A DNA stretch of 64,000 nucleotides from Filosporella fistucella (lineage: Eukaryota; Ascomycota; Leotiomycetes; Helotiales): the NCBI GenBank assembly GCA_030077755.1, contig JAQJZZ010000010.1:1-64000 (forward strand), read 5' to 3'. The stretch's first letter is position 1. Each line of letters begins with the position of its first letter. The notes below the pieces were generated by a model, which searched no databases, was not told where the DNA came from, and was given only the letters and a program-made list of their open reading frames with translations. This document shows positions 42,821-55,536 of the stretch, piece after piece. The position numbers and the translations under genes were made by a program.

Positions 42821-43560
42821 ATATAATATTAATGACACAGAGAAAATTACTATGAAAGGATAATGAGATTAACTTTATCAATCCTCTATCATAATTTTGT
42901 GTGAAGAAATCTTAAATGAATTTTAATTGTACGCTTCTACTATGAAATATGCAACAAATCCAAGCTCCGGGTCATCCACTGTCCGACTGGATTGAAATCC
43001 CAATTCAATGAATATTTAAATCAAGATCAAAATAATATGTTAGAGGCTGACTCAAGCAACTGAAAGTGGAAGGATTGAGTTAGTCACAGAGAAATCAAAC
43101 ATTCCAAGAGAAGCAACTGTCTAGACGTACGCAGCTCAGGAGCAACTTCGAACTAAAGTTGACACTCGATAACGAAGTTTCAAGAGGGATTGATTGGCAT
43201 TACGGCACGGAACAGCCTAGGTGGAGAAGGAATGTCTTAGAGAAAAGAGGCTCAAAGTCGGTTTCAATTCAGGTGAATGCAAGTTGACGAAATATGTGAA
43301 TTGCTTGAATACGTGAGTCAAGCAGCAGGAAGTCCAAAGAGGAAGGAATAGCACAGATTGCCTTCATTCTCAAGTATAAAAGCCACTCCTTACTCCCAAT
43401 CCTTAAACTTCTTTAGAATATCAACAAACTACTTCATACTTTCATCTCTCCACTCCTACGAACTCACTTAACACATACCAACACCACCAATAGTCTCATT
43501 CTTATCGCCTGAAATATTTTCTCCAACAAGCTTCTCCTTACTCAACCGTCATTCATCAAA
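42821..43560. other. Intergenic region with promoter of the small peptide gene
   Basis: 740 bp. TATAAA at 43,375-43,380 is followed by a long CT-rich, G-poor leader (about 43,390-43,560), typical of strongly expressed fungal genes with long 5' UTRs. No other gene is seen. Confidence 0.55.
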
Positions 43561-43906
43561 ATGAAGTTCACACTCATCATCATCGTTCTTGCCTTCGCTG
43601 CTCTCTTCATGGTATCTGCTGCCCCGCAACCTGCTATTGAGGTCGCCCAAGCTGGTCCTGTCATTAAGCGTGCTGCTGAACCACAAACTGTGAGTTCCGT
43701 CACGCGTCTCCACTTCCCAATCTATTCTCCTTTCCGCACTCCCCTCCGTCATTTGTATTCTGGCCTGGTCTAATTTGAAATCACAGAAACGTGATGACTG
43801 CGGAAGTTCTCCATTCCAAGAGCCATGCAAAGACGCTGCTTCCTCTTTGGGCGTTTCTCTCTGGGCAGCTATTGTCGGATTGGCTGCTGCTGGAATCATG
43901 ATCTAG
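43561..43906 (+). CDS. Small secreted precursor with two Lys-Arg sites and hydrophobic tail (82 aa)
   Basis: Two exons (43,561-43,689 and 43,787-43,906) separated by a 97-nt intron. The precursor has a signal peptide (MKFTLIIIVLAFAALFMVSA), a short Ala/Gln-rich pro-region with Lys-Arg at 36-37 and 44-45, then a 37-residue end with two cysteines (DDCGSSPFQEPCKDA) and a hydrophobic tail (WAAIVGLAAAGIMI). Lys-Arg pairs are Kex2 cleavage sites in fungal secretory precursors. The tail would suit a GPI signal or membrane insertion of a cleaved peptide. The intron splits the gene at the second Lys-Arg. I do not recognise a family; the TATA box and long CT-rich leader suggest strong expression. Confidence 0.75.
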
Positions 43907-44488
43907 GTACGCAGATTCCCTCTTCTTTTCCCTTTCTCAGAACCTGATACTGACTCCTAAACCCAGGCCCCACTTGAGTGGAATGGATGCTTGGTGGGCT
44001 TGAGATAATTCTTTTGCGCTGCTTTACATACACAAATACCCGTGGAGTCTGAATTCGGGGCATGGTTGGCTATCAGGGTTCTGACTGGAGTTAAGGCTAT
44101 GGCTGGATGGAAAAGACATACACATAAGTGGATCGATTTGAAATGCGATGAAATATACCTAACTTGCCTGCTGTGAAAATCTTGTTTAAACTCGTGTTAA
44201 CTCGACCAAACCCGCTAAGCTACCTCGCGCTGCACGAGGCTAGATGCAAAGGATCATGAATGTACGTGTTTATTGCTTATATAATATCGACTGAACTCGA
44301 TGGCGTGGCAAATATACCCCGCAAATTAACTTTCTTCCATCCACTACCAAATCAAAAATCAGGAGTAAGGGTATAATTAATCAAAGACATGATCTTCCAA
44401 TGGGAATGACGAATGGAACATGTGTTTCCACACTCCATTCCCTATCCAACCCCGCCACGCGAGCCGTTCGAAACAGCAGCGAGTTAAC
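43907..44488. other. Intergenic region, convergent 3' ends
   Basis: About 580 bp between convergently transcribed genes, containing their 3' UTRs. No gene or repeat is seen. Confidence 0.55.
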
Positions 44489-46728
44489 CTAGACTACCTC
44501 CTTGTGTCCAGTATCAACACCAGAGCTTACTCCTTTCACCTCATCATGATCACTCTCAGTCCAAACCTCGTCTTCAAACTTATACAGATCCTCACACGGC
44601 GGGGTATTCTTTCTGAGCAAAACCCAGCGTCTGAACCACCAAGGCAATGCCTTTGTAATTTGGTACTTGGCGTGTGTTCTGGTCGGGACAGCAAAGACAT
44701 AATCCAATTCTTCGAGAGTTCTCTGCTTGGTTTCCGGCAGGAATAGGAAGATCATGATGAGGGCAAGGATATTCATGCCAGCATAGAAGCCAAAAGCACC
44801 TTGGACTCCAAATGCTTTCAGTTGCCGAGGAAAGGTGAGCGAGACCACTGTAGCCCAGAAGTTGTTTGTAGCCACTGCCCAGGACATGCCTACTTCACGA
44901 TGTGACAGCGGGAATACTTCAGCCGAGTAAGTGAAGGGAACAGGACCTTCTCCGGGACTGTAAAAGGCATCATAGATGTAGATGAAGAAGGTCACCATGC
45001 CTAGATGTGCTCTGCTTGATGAGGGAATGTAATAACACATTCCAGCAGCGAGTAGACTCCAACACATATTCGGGAAGGTGAATAGAAGTAAACCACGACG
45101 TCCGAAGGTATCGATAGTCCACACAGCTGGCCATGCAAAGACGAAGTTGACAAGACCGAAACCAAATGAAGCAAGTAAGGCAGTTACTTCGTTTGCACCG
45201 GACTGTTTAAAAATGGTCGAGGAATAGAAAGCAATGATATTGACTAACAGAAATTAGTTTTGTACTGGAGGTGGAGTTGAAAAACTTACTTCCGCACATC
45301 TGTTGAGCAATCATTACGACACCGGAAGCCTGTGTAGCACGACGAAGGCGTGGGATGGTGAAGAGTTCCAGGAAACGTACAAACATGTTGCTAGTCTTGG
45401 CAAGTCCAGACTGTTCTAGCAAAGCATCTTCGTAGACAAGCTGAGCTTGAATATAATACAAGTCTCTGGCTGCCTGTAGAGGAGAGTTTCTCAAGCGGAG
45501 AAGAGACTTGTAAGCCTTCGCGATCCGCTTCTTCTTCATCAACCAACGTGGGGACTCGGGACAAAACCAAATGCCAAGAACTAGTGGAATGGCAGGAACA
45601 AACGCAGATCCAAGCTGAAGACGCCAGGTGATAGTACCAGAATGAATGAACACTAGATTGGCACAAGTACCAAGGAAGATGCCAAATGCTGTCCAGACCT
45701 GCCATGACATGACGAGACCACCTCGAATGCTAGTTGGTGAAACTTCTGCAGAGTAGACTGGAACCGTAACTTCTTTCAAACCCATACCAAGACCAAGGAG
45801 TATACGGCAGGCGACCAATTGACCCCATTTTTGAGTGAGAGCAGAGCCGAGGGGAGCCAGAAGAGAGAATATGGCAGCGATGAAAATAGTACCTCGGCGT
45901 CCCAGGAAATGATTCACGGGATCAGAGATCCATGCGGCACTTTTGAAGTCAGCAAACGTTCATTTGATTGCCTTCATATACCTACAAAAGACAGATTGCA
46001 ATATATGGCGAAGAGTTTACAAATCCCACAAGCCAAGAGTTCTTGTTGCAAATGGCATCTGTCAGGCAGTCTACAGGGTCATCTGATATACCCATCTGCT
46101 TCGCAAACGTAAGATTTGCGCCATTGGAACCTGAAACTGTCAGCGCAATGTTTGGGTGTATATATTGTGGAATCCGAATGGTACCTGTTTGATCCCATCC
46201 TTGGATAGCTGCGGCAACTGAATTCAGAAAAATGGTGATGTAGAGAGTCCTCGGATGTTTCCATTTGTTTGTGACTTCCTCTCGCAGAACACGGCGGTCT
46301 TCGTCGTCAAGTTCGTGGATATTCTCGAAGTGGTGAGGACTCTGTGCTACCAAAGCACCTTTGATGAGGATTGGGGTGAGGTCAGTGATGTCGTACTCGG
46401 CGGCAAACTCTTCGACATCCTGGATTAATTGACTCTTGGGAATGCCGACCAAGGGATTTTTGATCCTAAGATTTGTCAGGATAAAAGTAGTGTGCGACAA
46501 AATGATATTACTGACTCTCCGGTGACATTTTCTGTCAGAGCTGCGACACTTTCTTTCCTGTGGCTTTTGTCTACGAAGACAGAGTGCTTGCGCTTTTCGC
46601 TTGATTGGACTTCTTCAGAGATTGCTTCGGGCCTGGAGTTGAACCACGTCAATATTCAATCAAGGCAATTTGGAAGTGGTACATACGTAGTCTCGATGTC
46701 ATTCGCTTTCGCAGCTGGCTCAGCCATG
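44489..46728 (-). CDS. MFS sugar/polyol transporter (662 aa)
   Basis: Six exons on the minus strand: 46,728-46,688, 46,632-46,516, 46,465-46,185, 46,130-45,986, 45,939-45,290 and 45,243-44,489; phases close exactly on 663 codons. The second donor is GTCAGT, the others consensus-like. The cytosolic N-terminus includes [11 protein letters not shown] and the conserved [14 protein letters not shown]. The sugar-porter motifs are [20 protein letters not shown] (loop 2-3), [48 protein letters not shown] and [18 protein letters not shown], then [17 protein letters not shown]. There are twelve predicted membrane segments. The extended N-terminus and NPLxGIP block match a fungal subgroup of the sugar-porter family whose substrates I cannot specify. 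Gene lies convergent to the small peptide gene. Confidence 0.9.
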
Positions 46729-49700
46729 GTTGCGGTTGTTATCGCGATCCAATTGAGCTCAGATAAAATGTAATAAGACAATTGAAGCTGTAGAGGATTT
46801 TGCGTCCGGCGACGGCCGCTCTTTATATCATAAACTGGGATGGGGGAACTGCCCTCGTGGGAAAACAGCTATACCATCCATGCAGTGTTGCACCACAACC
46901 ATCATCGGCGAGGGATTTGCACGAAGGCCTGTAGTTGCTAGCCAGTCTGACGCCGCGCTCGCCCTCCAAACATTTTGACATGCCACCATTCCCATGCTCA
47001 ATCTTCTGCAAACAGACTAAACAAGTAAGCTTACGGGTTGGGAATGGCATCGGAGTTGGTAATGCTTGGTGCAATATTAGCTTTGATTCAGTGCAAAGCT
47101 TTGAAGCAGGGAAGATGTTCAAGCAACAGACCAAGTCGAGCTACCTCCCTAGCACTTCACGGCAGCTACCCCGCAACGCCCGCAAATCACAAACGGCACT
47201 GATAAGCGCCACCACAGCGACACCCCATCTGCCCTATCCATGCTGAACACCCTCCCCATACGGCGCAGGCAAGCCCCCTGGACTTAAAGCCATAGGCTAT
47301 TGGTTAGGGGATTACTCAGTGCACCACAGTGGCAGATACCCTATTAACCGGCTTGGTTTTTAAGGTTTGGCGGGGTCGATCCATATTAAAAAGGTAACGT
47401 GAGAGAAGCCACAATGTCACAATGCGGTGTTTCAGCAGGCCTTTGTGCGGTGTGAGAGCACCACAATCGAAGAAAATACCGTGAGAAGTACAGGGTACAT
47501 TTCCTGTTGCCTAGATGTGTGGCTTCATGGCTTGATGGCGCGAGATAAGGTCGTCGAAATAATCTTTGCGGCTTCGGAGGCGTTGAGGCTTATACCAACT
47601 TTTATTTCACCGTTCCGAGGTTGTCGTAGTAGGGTGAATGTATCGTCTTGGTGCATTTCTCGGACGAGATCGTGACATATTGGCCCATCCGTCGTACCAG
47701 ATCCTCAGTGGTCAAGGAACAAGGAACAAGAGAAGAGTAGAGAGTAAATATTTAGCGGAACAAAATTACATCAAAAGGAAATCAGCAAAGATGAGTTGTT
47801 ACATTAGCATATTTGAGGAGGTTTTGCCAGTCATTTAATCATGGTGCAAGTCTCTACATCATGACACGAATGTAAACACGAAATGGCAGAAAAACAACGA
47901 AATAATGGACTGGGAACCAAGTCAGACAAAATTTCCTCAAACTCAAGCTCATTGTCATAGCAAGAATAGTAAGCTGGGGTTAGTACCAACGAGGTAGCAC
48001 CGAAGGCTTTCCCCGCGGGCGTCGACTTATGCAGGTTATCACACAAATCTTCGAAAAGTATCCGCACTTGAAGACCCATTTCTCCATAGATAAAGCAAAG
48101 AATTTTGCTGCCTGATTTTGGTCTCAAGTTTTAAGAGATTCTTTGTCGTCGAAGAAAAAAATTATTTCGGAGTCGCCGCAGGCCAAACAAATTTGCAGAT
48201 AGCGGGGTAAGCTGGTGAAATGGCGCAAACAAGGTAGACCCCATCATGAACGATTACCTCCTTGCAGAGAGCGATACTTCACTCTCGTGCCCTCATAACC
48301 TGAGTAAAGTGAACGCATCTCTTTGTGTCCTCGGGAACACTTCTACAATAGGACTTGACCTTTCTGCATCGCTCGTCATCACTCACAGTCGTGCAAAATA
48401 TGGCCATACCAATGCTGAAAGAAACCAATGGTCGAAGAAATGATAGCCCGATTATGTTGAAGATCAAGGATAAAAGGACCATTGCTGATGGCTTCGGTCA
48501 GGCGGACCAAACTGTGGCTCAGTCTAGGGATATACTATCCCAGGTCGATTGTATAAGGAAATCACAGGGTCGAAGAAGGCACAGCATCCACCTAACTTCT
48601 TGCAGTAACAGAAAGAAAACACTACACATGCTTCTGAGCACCTACTCTGTTCGGCACCCAGAAACTAGGGACTTCTAGAGAAATAATTGAAAGAGTTCTT
48701 GACTTGATAGAAGATGGCGAAAGGAGAGTATATAGGGTCCATGATGTAGTCCGCGGATAGAGTGCTGCCTAAAGAAGCCGCGTAAACTTGATGCTCATCT
48801 ACCGATTTGCACTTCCATTGCACACTGAAAGTGAATCAGCTGTTCTGCTGATAGGGAGATAATAAGGATCGAGTTACAATGTCTGGCATGCCCGACACAA
48901 TAGACGGGGAAGAGAGATCACAACCCTGATGTATTTCGCGTCAGCTTGGGAACTAAGAGGCCGAAGCAAACATTTCCATAAATCTACTCATATTGATTTC
49001 AGGCATTGTTCTGAACAGGGACATGTATATTGTAATGTTCAATTGACATTTGAAAGACTAATTGAAGGGATGCAAAGCCAAGATAGAATAATATAATGCC
49101 GCCCTTACATTCCTAAGTTTATACCTACCAAAGGAATATTGGCATCACGTGGTAGCGCGTGTCACTCGGCACCTCCTGCATAAGTTCCAAAGCATGATCG
49201 CTCAGCAGCATCATCAATTCAAGACTCTCGATGGCCAGCAAATATGAGCCCACTGTTACTCTTATACTTCTCCAGTCCGAATCCATGTGCTGATTTTCTG
49301 TCTGCGAGACTCGGACTGCACACAGATTATGTTCGGTGTCCGATGCTGCCTCGAATTCGCAATCCACCTCCTCCCATCCTGCCTGGAAACACACGAACCT
49401 GCCACAACCTCGACGCAAGACTTCCTCGAAGAATGACATCTGTCCAAAGGATTCCTCCCGCATAAATCATGCAAACAGTCCAGTTATGCATGTATGCGAG
49501 AGGGATAATCGTTTCCCAACCCTCTTCACCATTCACAGAAAGCATTTATACAATCCACACATCTTTGTTGACTTTTTGAAACCTGGATTCGGTTTATCCT
49601 TCTGCAATATGGATGAATATGGTTGAATTTACATCACCTGGAGGCTGTCAGAACTAGGAGTTGTCGGCTGACATATCGAGAGCAGCAATGCACTCGCAGA

Positions 49701-49976
49701 ACAGGGTCGCTGCATTGCCTATATCTCAATGTCCAATTGATCTGTATCCCTGGTTGCGGCGCGGAAATAGCGTCAGAACAATTTTGCATATTGTGTATTG
49801 TCTCGCGATGGTGAAAGTATCATTTGGCACAGGAAACTGGTCCGCATGCAGGGCACATTGCAAATGACAGGGCAGTGCGGATACAATTTTATATATTGCA
49901 CATTACTATTGCTGATCCTGGTTTTCATAATCACAAACATCATACACCCTTCAAGCCCCACACTCACAAGCTAACT
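46729..49976. other. 3.2-kb region without a supported gene
   Basis: Many short frames on both strands, none with a motif, consistent splicing or a clear start. The longest (minus 49,125-49,463) overlaps several equally long frames on the other strand, a sign of chance openness. Composition is ordinary, so this is not the RIP-type repeat DNA of the left half. A non-coding RNA cannot be excluded. Confidence 0.5.
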
Positions 49977-51707
49977 TTATCCAGATTTTTCTTCTTCAAC
50001 CACCCTTACTTCCAAATCAGTATGCAAATTCTTCCCTCCTACCTCCTTCAATAAAGCTGGTGTGTCCAGGTGTCTTGGTGCCTCCTTCAAGACAGGAGCG
50101 TGGAATGCTCTTGCAGTCTCGAATGGACTCAAAGTTGTCTTCCGTGCCAAAGTCCAGAATCCATAATATGTTGGCAAGATAAACAAGACGACGCTCAATG
50201 TCACAGCGAGACTGCCAGCCCAGTAACGCCACAGAACATGATATTCATTGATGCCAACAAGGTCTGGTGTGCGGGCGACTGGTTGATAAGAAACTTGGTC
50301 TTGATCTGCAGCATATATGGATGTATAGAAGAACGTGGATCGAATGCTGTCCATCAAGAATGAAGATGGGTCTCCGAAAGTGCCAAAATAACTGTAGGTA
50401 GTGTTGCACTTGTTTGGCACCACGATAAGGTTACCACTCTCATCATACCCGCCGCTAGATGACGGCTGAATCTGTTGAGCATACAGTCCATCAATCTTCA
50501 AGCTGGAACCATTTCCAGAGCGATGTAAGATAATTGACGAATCAAAATAAGACGCGAGAGCCTCTGCGATACCACCAAAGATTGTGGAATTTGTCTCTGG
50601 AATAACGGGATAGCGTTCGACTACCTCGGAAGGATAATAGACTGAGGAGCGATGAGCCCCATTTATTTGACTTGTCAGATACCAGTACCACTGATTGTCG
50701 CCAGTGGCGTTGAATTGGACCTCCACAGGGTATTTCGCCTTTGCCATTTGCAGAGTGCAATTCTGAACGATATATTCCCCGGAGCATTCTCCATTTGGCT
50801 TATGAAGGGTGTTCAAGCCGATGGTGTACGGGGCAGAAGAATTCCAAGTAACCTGAGAGAAGAACATGGTTGAATCCACTGTCTCGTTCGAGGTCCCATC
50901 TAGCGGCAGGTTGTATGGAATTGTGGACTGGGTGCACGTTGACTCAAAGCCGACCCCCTCGAGTGTGGCTGCACAGTCCCCTTTGCATGTGTTGTTGGTA
51001 TTATAGGATTTGAAGACGCCTTGGGTATCTGCAACGACGAACGGAATTTCAACCTGCCAAGCAGTGCTATATGTGGCAACACTGCCATCTGGGTTGAGTT
51101 CAGCAGAGAATCCCGCAGGGAGTTTTGAGGCTATTGTGAAGTTTGTTGAGGGAGCTGTGATATTTTTGTAATTGACACCAGACGTAACGGCGTTCTGAAG
51201 CAGAATACCGTTGACTGGGAGTGTCGCAACGAACACTGTAGCAAGTGCAATATAGTTGAAAGCTTTCCATGAAGTTATGGCAGAGAAAACGCTGCTTCCG
51301 GTTGCCCATACATTGTGGAGTTCCTCAACGGTGGCTTGTTTCCGCGATGCGCGATACCACCATGACACAGCGATTCCTTGGGAGATGGCCATGTGAGCCA
51401 GAATGCTGTTGAGAGAAAGGATGACAGAGAGCCAAGCCGCAGGTTTAGGCAAACGGCCGCTGTCGATGACTTTGTGACCATTGAAGAAGAACAGAGTCAG
51501 CCATGATAGCACAACTGTAAGGGCAGACCCAATGAGGCCGACGGCACCCAATATTGGGAAGCGTTTGATGATTTTGGTTGTGAAGTTAGGCTGTTCCTCA
51601 TCTTCAAGCCATGGAAAGAAACCACCTTTCTCGCTAGCAGAGTCTGAACTGGAGGAGGGGATTTCCCTTTCTGTTGCCGATGTGGTGGCTTTGGTACGCT
51701 CTGCCAT
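49977..51707 (-). CDS. DUF3176-type fungal membrane protein (576 aa)
   Basis: An intronless frame. After a Ser-rich cytosolic start (about 50 residues) come membrane segments near 52-75 (LGAVGLIGSALTVVLSWLTLF) and 88-110, then the block ILSLNSILAHMAISQGIAVSWWYRASRK...ELHNVWATGSSVFSA that I associate with Pfam DUF3176. A third hydrophobic segment (YIALATVFVATLPVNGILLQ) leads into a large N-glycosylation-rich outside domain with several cysteines, and a last membrane helix (WAGSLAVTLSVVLFILPTYYGF) precedes a short cytosolic tail. The architecture suggests a plasma-membrane protein exposing a big extracellular domain. No function is known to me for the family. It is well conserved in composition and shows no decay. 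Confidence 0.85.
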   Translation of the reverse strand: MAERTKATTSATEREIPSSSSDSASEKGGFFPWLEDEEQPNFTTKIIKRFPILGAVGLIGSALTVVLSWLTLFFFNGHKVIDSGRLPKPAAWLSVILSLNSILAHMAISQGIAVSWWYRASRKQATVEELHNVWATGSSVFSAITSWKAFNYIALATVFVATLPVNGILLQNAVTSGVNYKNITAPSTNFTIASKLPAGFSAELNPDGSVATYSTAWQVEIPFVVADTQGVFKSYNTNNTCKGDCAATLEGVGFESTCTQSTIPYNLPLDGTSNETVDSTMFFSQVTWNSSAPYTIGLNTLHKPNGECSGEYIVQNCTLQMAKAKYPVEVQFNATGDNQWYWYLTSQINGAHRSSVYYPSEVVERYPVIPETNSTIFGGIAEALASYFDSSIILHRSGNGSSLKIDGLYAQQIQPSSSGGYDESGNLIVVPNKCNTTYSYFGTFGDPSSFLMDSIRSTFFYTSIYAADQDQVSYQPVARTPDLVGINEYHVLWRYWAGSLAVTLSVVLFILPTYYGFWTLARKTTLSPFETARAFHAPVLKEAPRHLDTPALLKEVGGKNLHTDLEVRVVEEEKSG

Positions 51708-53243
51708 TGCAGTGATTAGATTGTCTTTATTACGTTAGCAGAGGCAGGACGTATAGAGTTCTCGGCATATTTACCAGATGCTGGGGATGTACCTGCGAGC
51801 CTTCTTGTGATCAACCGAACTCTTCTGAACAGGCACTTCTTGACAGTTCAAGTATCTGCCAGCAGGTCAATGTATATATGGAAATCTAAAGGCGGGATCA
51901 CCAAGCACGTCCTTAAGAGCAAGTGATCCAGATTCGGTGCTGAATGTCGGTAAGATGAAAGCATGTCCCAAATTTTACTTCTCCTATATTGCCGATCACG
52001 CTCACTCCTTTCCAAAGCCACGTCTCGAACCCATAGCGCCTCGAATGCAGAATTGCAAATATGCATGCTATGAGTCGGGTTTGCCGTGTCTACGTGAATC
52101 GCAAATCAATTGGCCAAAGAGTCGCATTTCCCAGCATGAGCTACCATTCTCGGCTTTCTGTGGTAGACTATCTCAAGCCATCTGTGTCTGTCGAGCAAGC
52201 TAGTGTCCGAGGTGGCCTGTGGCTTGGGGCAGATTTGCATCCAGCACATATGGGGAATCTGTTGCGGCTTCTGGGCTGGCCGCCTATCATGCGCCTATCT
52301 ATCGAAAGATCACCAAAAGAGTCTATGTCCACAATGCTGAAACTTAAGGTCGTGCTCTAGTATGCTCTAGGACAGCAACTATTCCAAGACGGGGTGAGCT
52401 GCCCCTCTGAACCGACCCATTTTGGGGATCGCGACTGACACTAAGTTCAGCCCCAACATTCTGGACTTCGGCAACGTAGACTCACTATTCCTAACTTAGC
52501 TCAGCCTACACTTTTACCTTTGGGCCTTTGCATCTACAATCTTCACCACCACTTACCATCTTTCAGGATACTGTCGCTTTGAGAGCACCACCATACCTCA
52601 GCTCCAGCTATTTCAGCCACAATGAGGGGTCTAAAGTTTGTCTCCACGACTCTATTTGCTCTCGTACCTCAATCCCGCTTTCTTCTGACACTATAATTCT
52701 CGATGCGCTCCGGCGATGTAACTTCATGGGACCGAATTTGGCGCGAGACAGTCGAGTCTGCAATTGCAGTGAAAATCCATCACAGTCGGCACCTGGCTCG
52801 TGAGAGCATGCCTCCTTGAGCTCTTTATTCCATCTACGTGGGTCCAATCACCAATTACGGATCCTTAGTACTGTGTCCGGCTCATTTTTATGCATTTGGA
52901 ACTTTGTCGTTTGCATGCACGCGTGTTCGAATTGCTCGGTCGTACCCTTGCTTATCGAGACACATGGACACAGCTGAGGCTCCAGATCTGGCCTGGTACT
53001 TTCTAGCCATTAAGCAGAATGACTTCTCTTGGTTGTTCCCGCAATAGCAAGAAGCAGCCTCGGTCAAGCCGTCTGAAAGAGCTCCGAAAAAGGGCGGTCG
53101 AGAAGAATTCTCAGTGCGTCTAAGTGGCAAGCAATCGAGTCTTTCATATACCTCGATACCTGCATCCATTCGTTGATCTTGCCAAGGACATACTTTTGCA
53201 TTTTTCTGGTTGTCGTTACATGCATTTCGTATCACAACACGCA
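51708..53243. other. Divergent intergenic region, no gene supported
   Basis: 1.5 kb between divergent promoters of the DUF3176 gene and the channel gene. Frames here are short and overlap on opposite strands. A frame upstream of the channel start (53,124-53,243) adds 40 residues in phase but the later ATG has the better context. Confidence 0.5.
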
Positions 53244-55449
53244 ATGGCTTCTACCGACGCCATTATTGAGATTCTCCCGCCTCTCAAAACCACATTTCAA
53301 TCAGAAAGCTCACAGTCTAAAGGATACAGTGTGACAACGGAAGAACTTACTGACAGGCCGGTACTGAGACGAGACAACACCGGCCTTCGAAATTTCCTTG
53401 CCGATGCCCACCCAAACCAGAATGTTGGTTACGATGGCGAGGTCGACACCCTTCGCCTGCTGGGTAGAATTTACAGCAAAATCTTGACGTTCTCGGTCGT
53501 CACTAGATATGCCTTTTATATCCTTCCAGTCGCAATACTTCTCGGTGTCCCTCTCGTTTTGTTCGGAACTGTTTACAAACATTCTGAAATTGATGGAGTA
53601 CGGATATTTGGACTCTTCGTTTGGATTGAGATTGTATGGTCATGTCTCTGGGTTGCGAAACTATGTTCGAAAACACTTCCCTACCTCTTCCGGTTGTGCT
53701 GCGGTGTCATGAGCGCGGGCACTCGAAAACACTCTTTGATGATCAAAGCTCTTGAAGTCCCTATATCTATCCTGTTCTGGGTCGTTATCTGCTGGACTAC
53801 TATCCCAGTCATCGCAGCATTCGATTCAGTGAATGTCACTGTGACAACATCTCCAATTCGATGGATCTACCTACTTCAGCGCGCATTCCTGGCTTCGATC
53901 CCAGTTGCGTGTGTGTTTCTTTCCGAGAAGATGATCATTGAGTTCATCACTGTCAACTACCACCGTACTCAATTCAGCGCCAGAATTCAGGAATCGAAAC
54001 GACGAATGCATCTCTTCGAGTTGCTTTATGAAGCATCTTCCATCTTGTACCCGCCATACTGTGCCAAATTTGCAGACGATGACTATACCATAAATCAATC
54101 AATCTTCTCCACTGTTGGCAAGGGCATCCAGGAGGTGGCCGATATTCAAGGAGGTACTCCTGTCAGACTTTTTGACAATCTGGGTCGTCTGGGAACTGGG
54201 GTCACGTCTGTTTTCGGGAACATTGTTAGCGAAGTCACTGGTGGTCAGAGACAGGATTCAAAATCTCCTCACGCTATCGTTTCCTGGGCATTGGAACGAA
54301 AACCAGCTTCTGAGGCTCTTGCTCGCCGAGTATTCAATTCACTTGTAAACGAAGGACACGATGCACTATATCAATCTGATATCGAGCGGGTTCTTGGTGC
54401 CGAGAACACCCGTGAAGTTGAGGAAATCTTCCATGCGCTCGATAAGGATGGAAATGGCGATGTCAGCCTTGAAGAAATGACAATGATGGTAATTGAACTT
54501 GGTGAGGGTCGAAGATCGATGACAAGAAGCTTGCACGATGTCGACCGGGCGATCAAAGCTTTGGATCGTATCCTAATGTGCTGCGTTCTCGTTGGCGCGG
54601 GAATGATTTATGGTGAGTACCAACAGTCAAGGCACTTTAAAGGCATATGACTGAAAAACACAGGAACGTTCTTCTCTCAAAATTTCTTCAAGCAAATATC
54701 GCTTTATACCACCTCACTCATGTCTTTCTCATTTGCGTTTGCCGGAACTGTTCAAGAATTCACTGGCTCCTGCATATTTCTCTTCGTAAAGCACCCATAC
54801 GATGTAGGAGACAGGGTGGATATCAACAACGTAGATCTCATTGTCGAACATATTTCGCTCCTCTACACCATTTTCCGCAGAGTGGATACAAACCGCACGG
54901 TTCAGATTCCAAACATCGTCAACAACTCAAACTGGATCGAGAATATCTCTCGCAGCAAGGCAATGTCAGAGCAATTCTCACTCGCAATTTGTGCTAGCAC
55001 CAGCTTTGAGGATATCGAGAACCTGAGCGATGAATTGAAAGCATTCGTCGTAGCAGAGGAGAATAGAAGAGATTATCAATCGGACTTGGATGTGCAAGTT
55101 GTGAATGTCGGAGATATGTCGAAGTTAGATCTCAAGATTAATCTAGGCTATAAGGTTCGTTTTCCCATGACCATAACTTGAATTTTACTGACGCACGTAG
55201 TCCAATTGGTCAAATGAGCATCTCCGCGTCGCAAGAAGATCGAAATTCATGTGTGCCCTCTTAGCAACGATACGCAAGGTGAAGATCAACGCGCCTGGCG
55301 GAGGAGATGTGGCTATCGGAGATGCCAGCCGACCAGCATATTCCGTTTCGGTCAGTAGCGAGGACGCGAAAAGATCAAGAAGCGATTATCTGGACGCACA
55401 GAAGGAGGAGAAAGCAAAATATGTGCCTGTGAAGTACAAGTTCGTTTGA
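53244..55449 (+). CDS. MscS-type mechanosensitive channel with EF-hand (702 aa)
   Basis: Three exons (53,244-54,612, 54,664-55,154 and 55,201-55,449), introns of 51 and 46 nt, total 703 codons with stop. I chose the ATG at 53,244 (GCAATGGC) over an in-phase ATG 40 codons upstream. Several membrane segments occupy about residues 90-250, followed by a cytosolic stretch and one canonical EF-hand loop (DKDGNGDVSLEE, about 400-411). The MscS pore and beta domain follow the first intron: SFAFAGTVQEFTGSCIFLFVK, then HPYDVGDRVDI. This order (helices, EF-hand, MscS) is that of fungal Msy1/Msy2 proteins, which sit in the ER and shape calcium release under osmotic swelling. The C-terminus ends in a charged tail. 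All signature pieces are intact. Confidence 0.92.
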
Positions 55450-55536
55450 ATTAATGTATGTACATAACTTAGTTAGGTGTTCAGGCTTTAGGCTACATAT
55501 TCAGACTGTGGCTATATACAGAATGCCAATGTCAGA

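Noticed and set aside
47280..47400. Possible tRNA (GGTCGATCC resembles a B-box)
   Set aside because: No matching acceptor stem, anticodon arm or A-box at the right spacing.
49125..49463. 112-codon minus-strand frame
   Set aside because: Competes with equal frames on the plus strand; no recognisable motif and no consistent splicing to neighbours.
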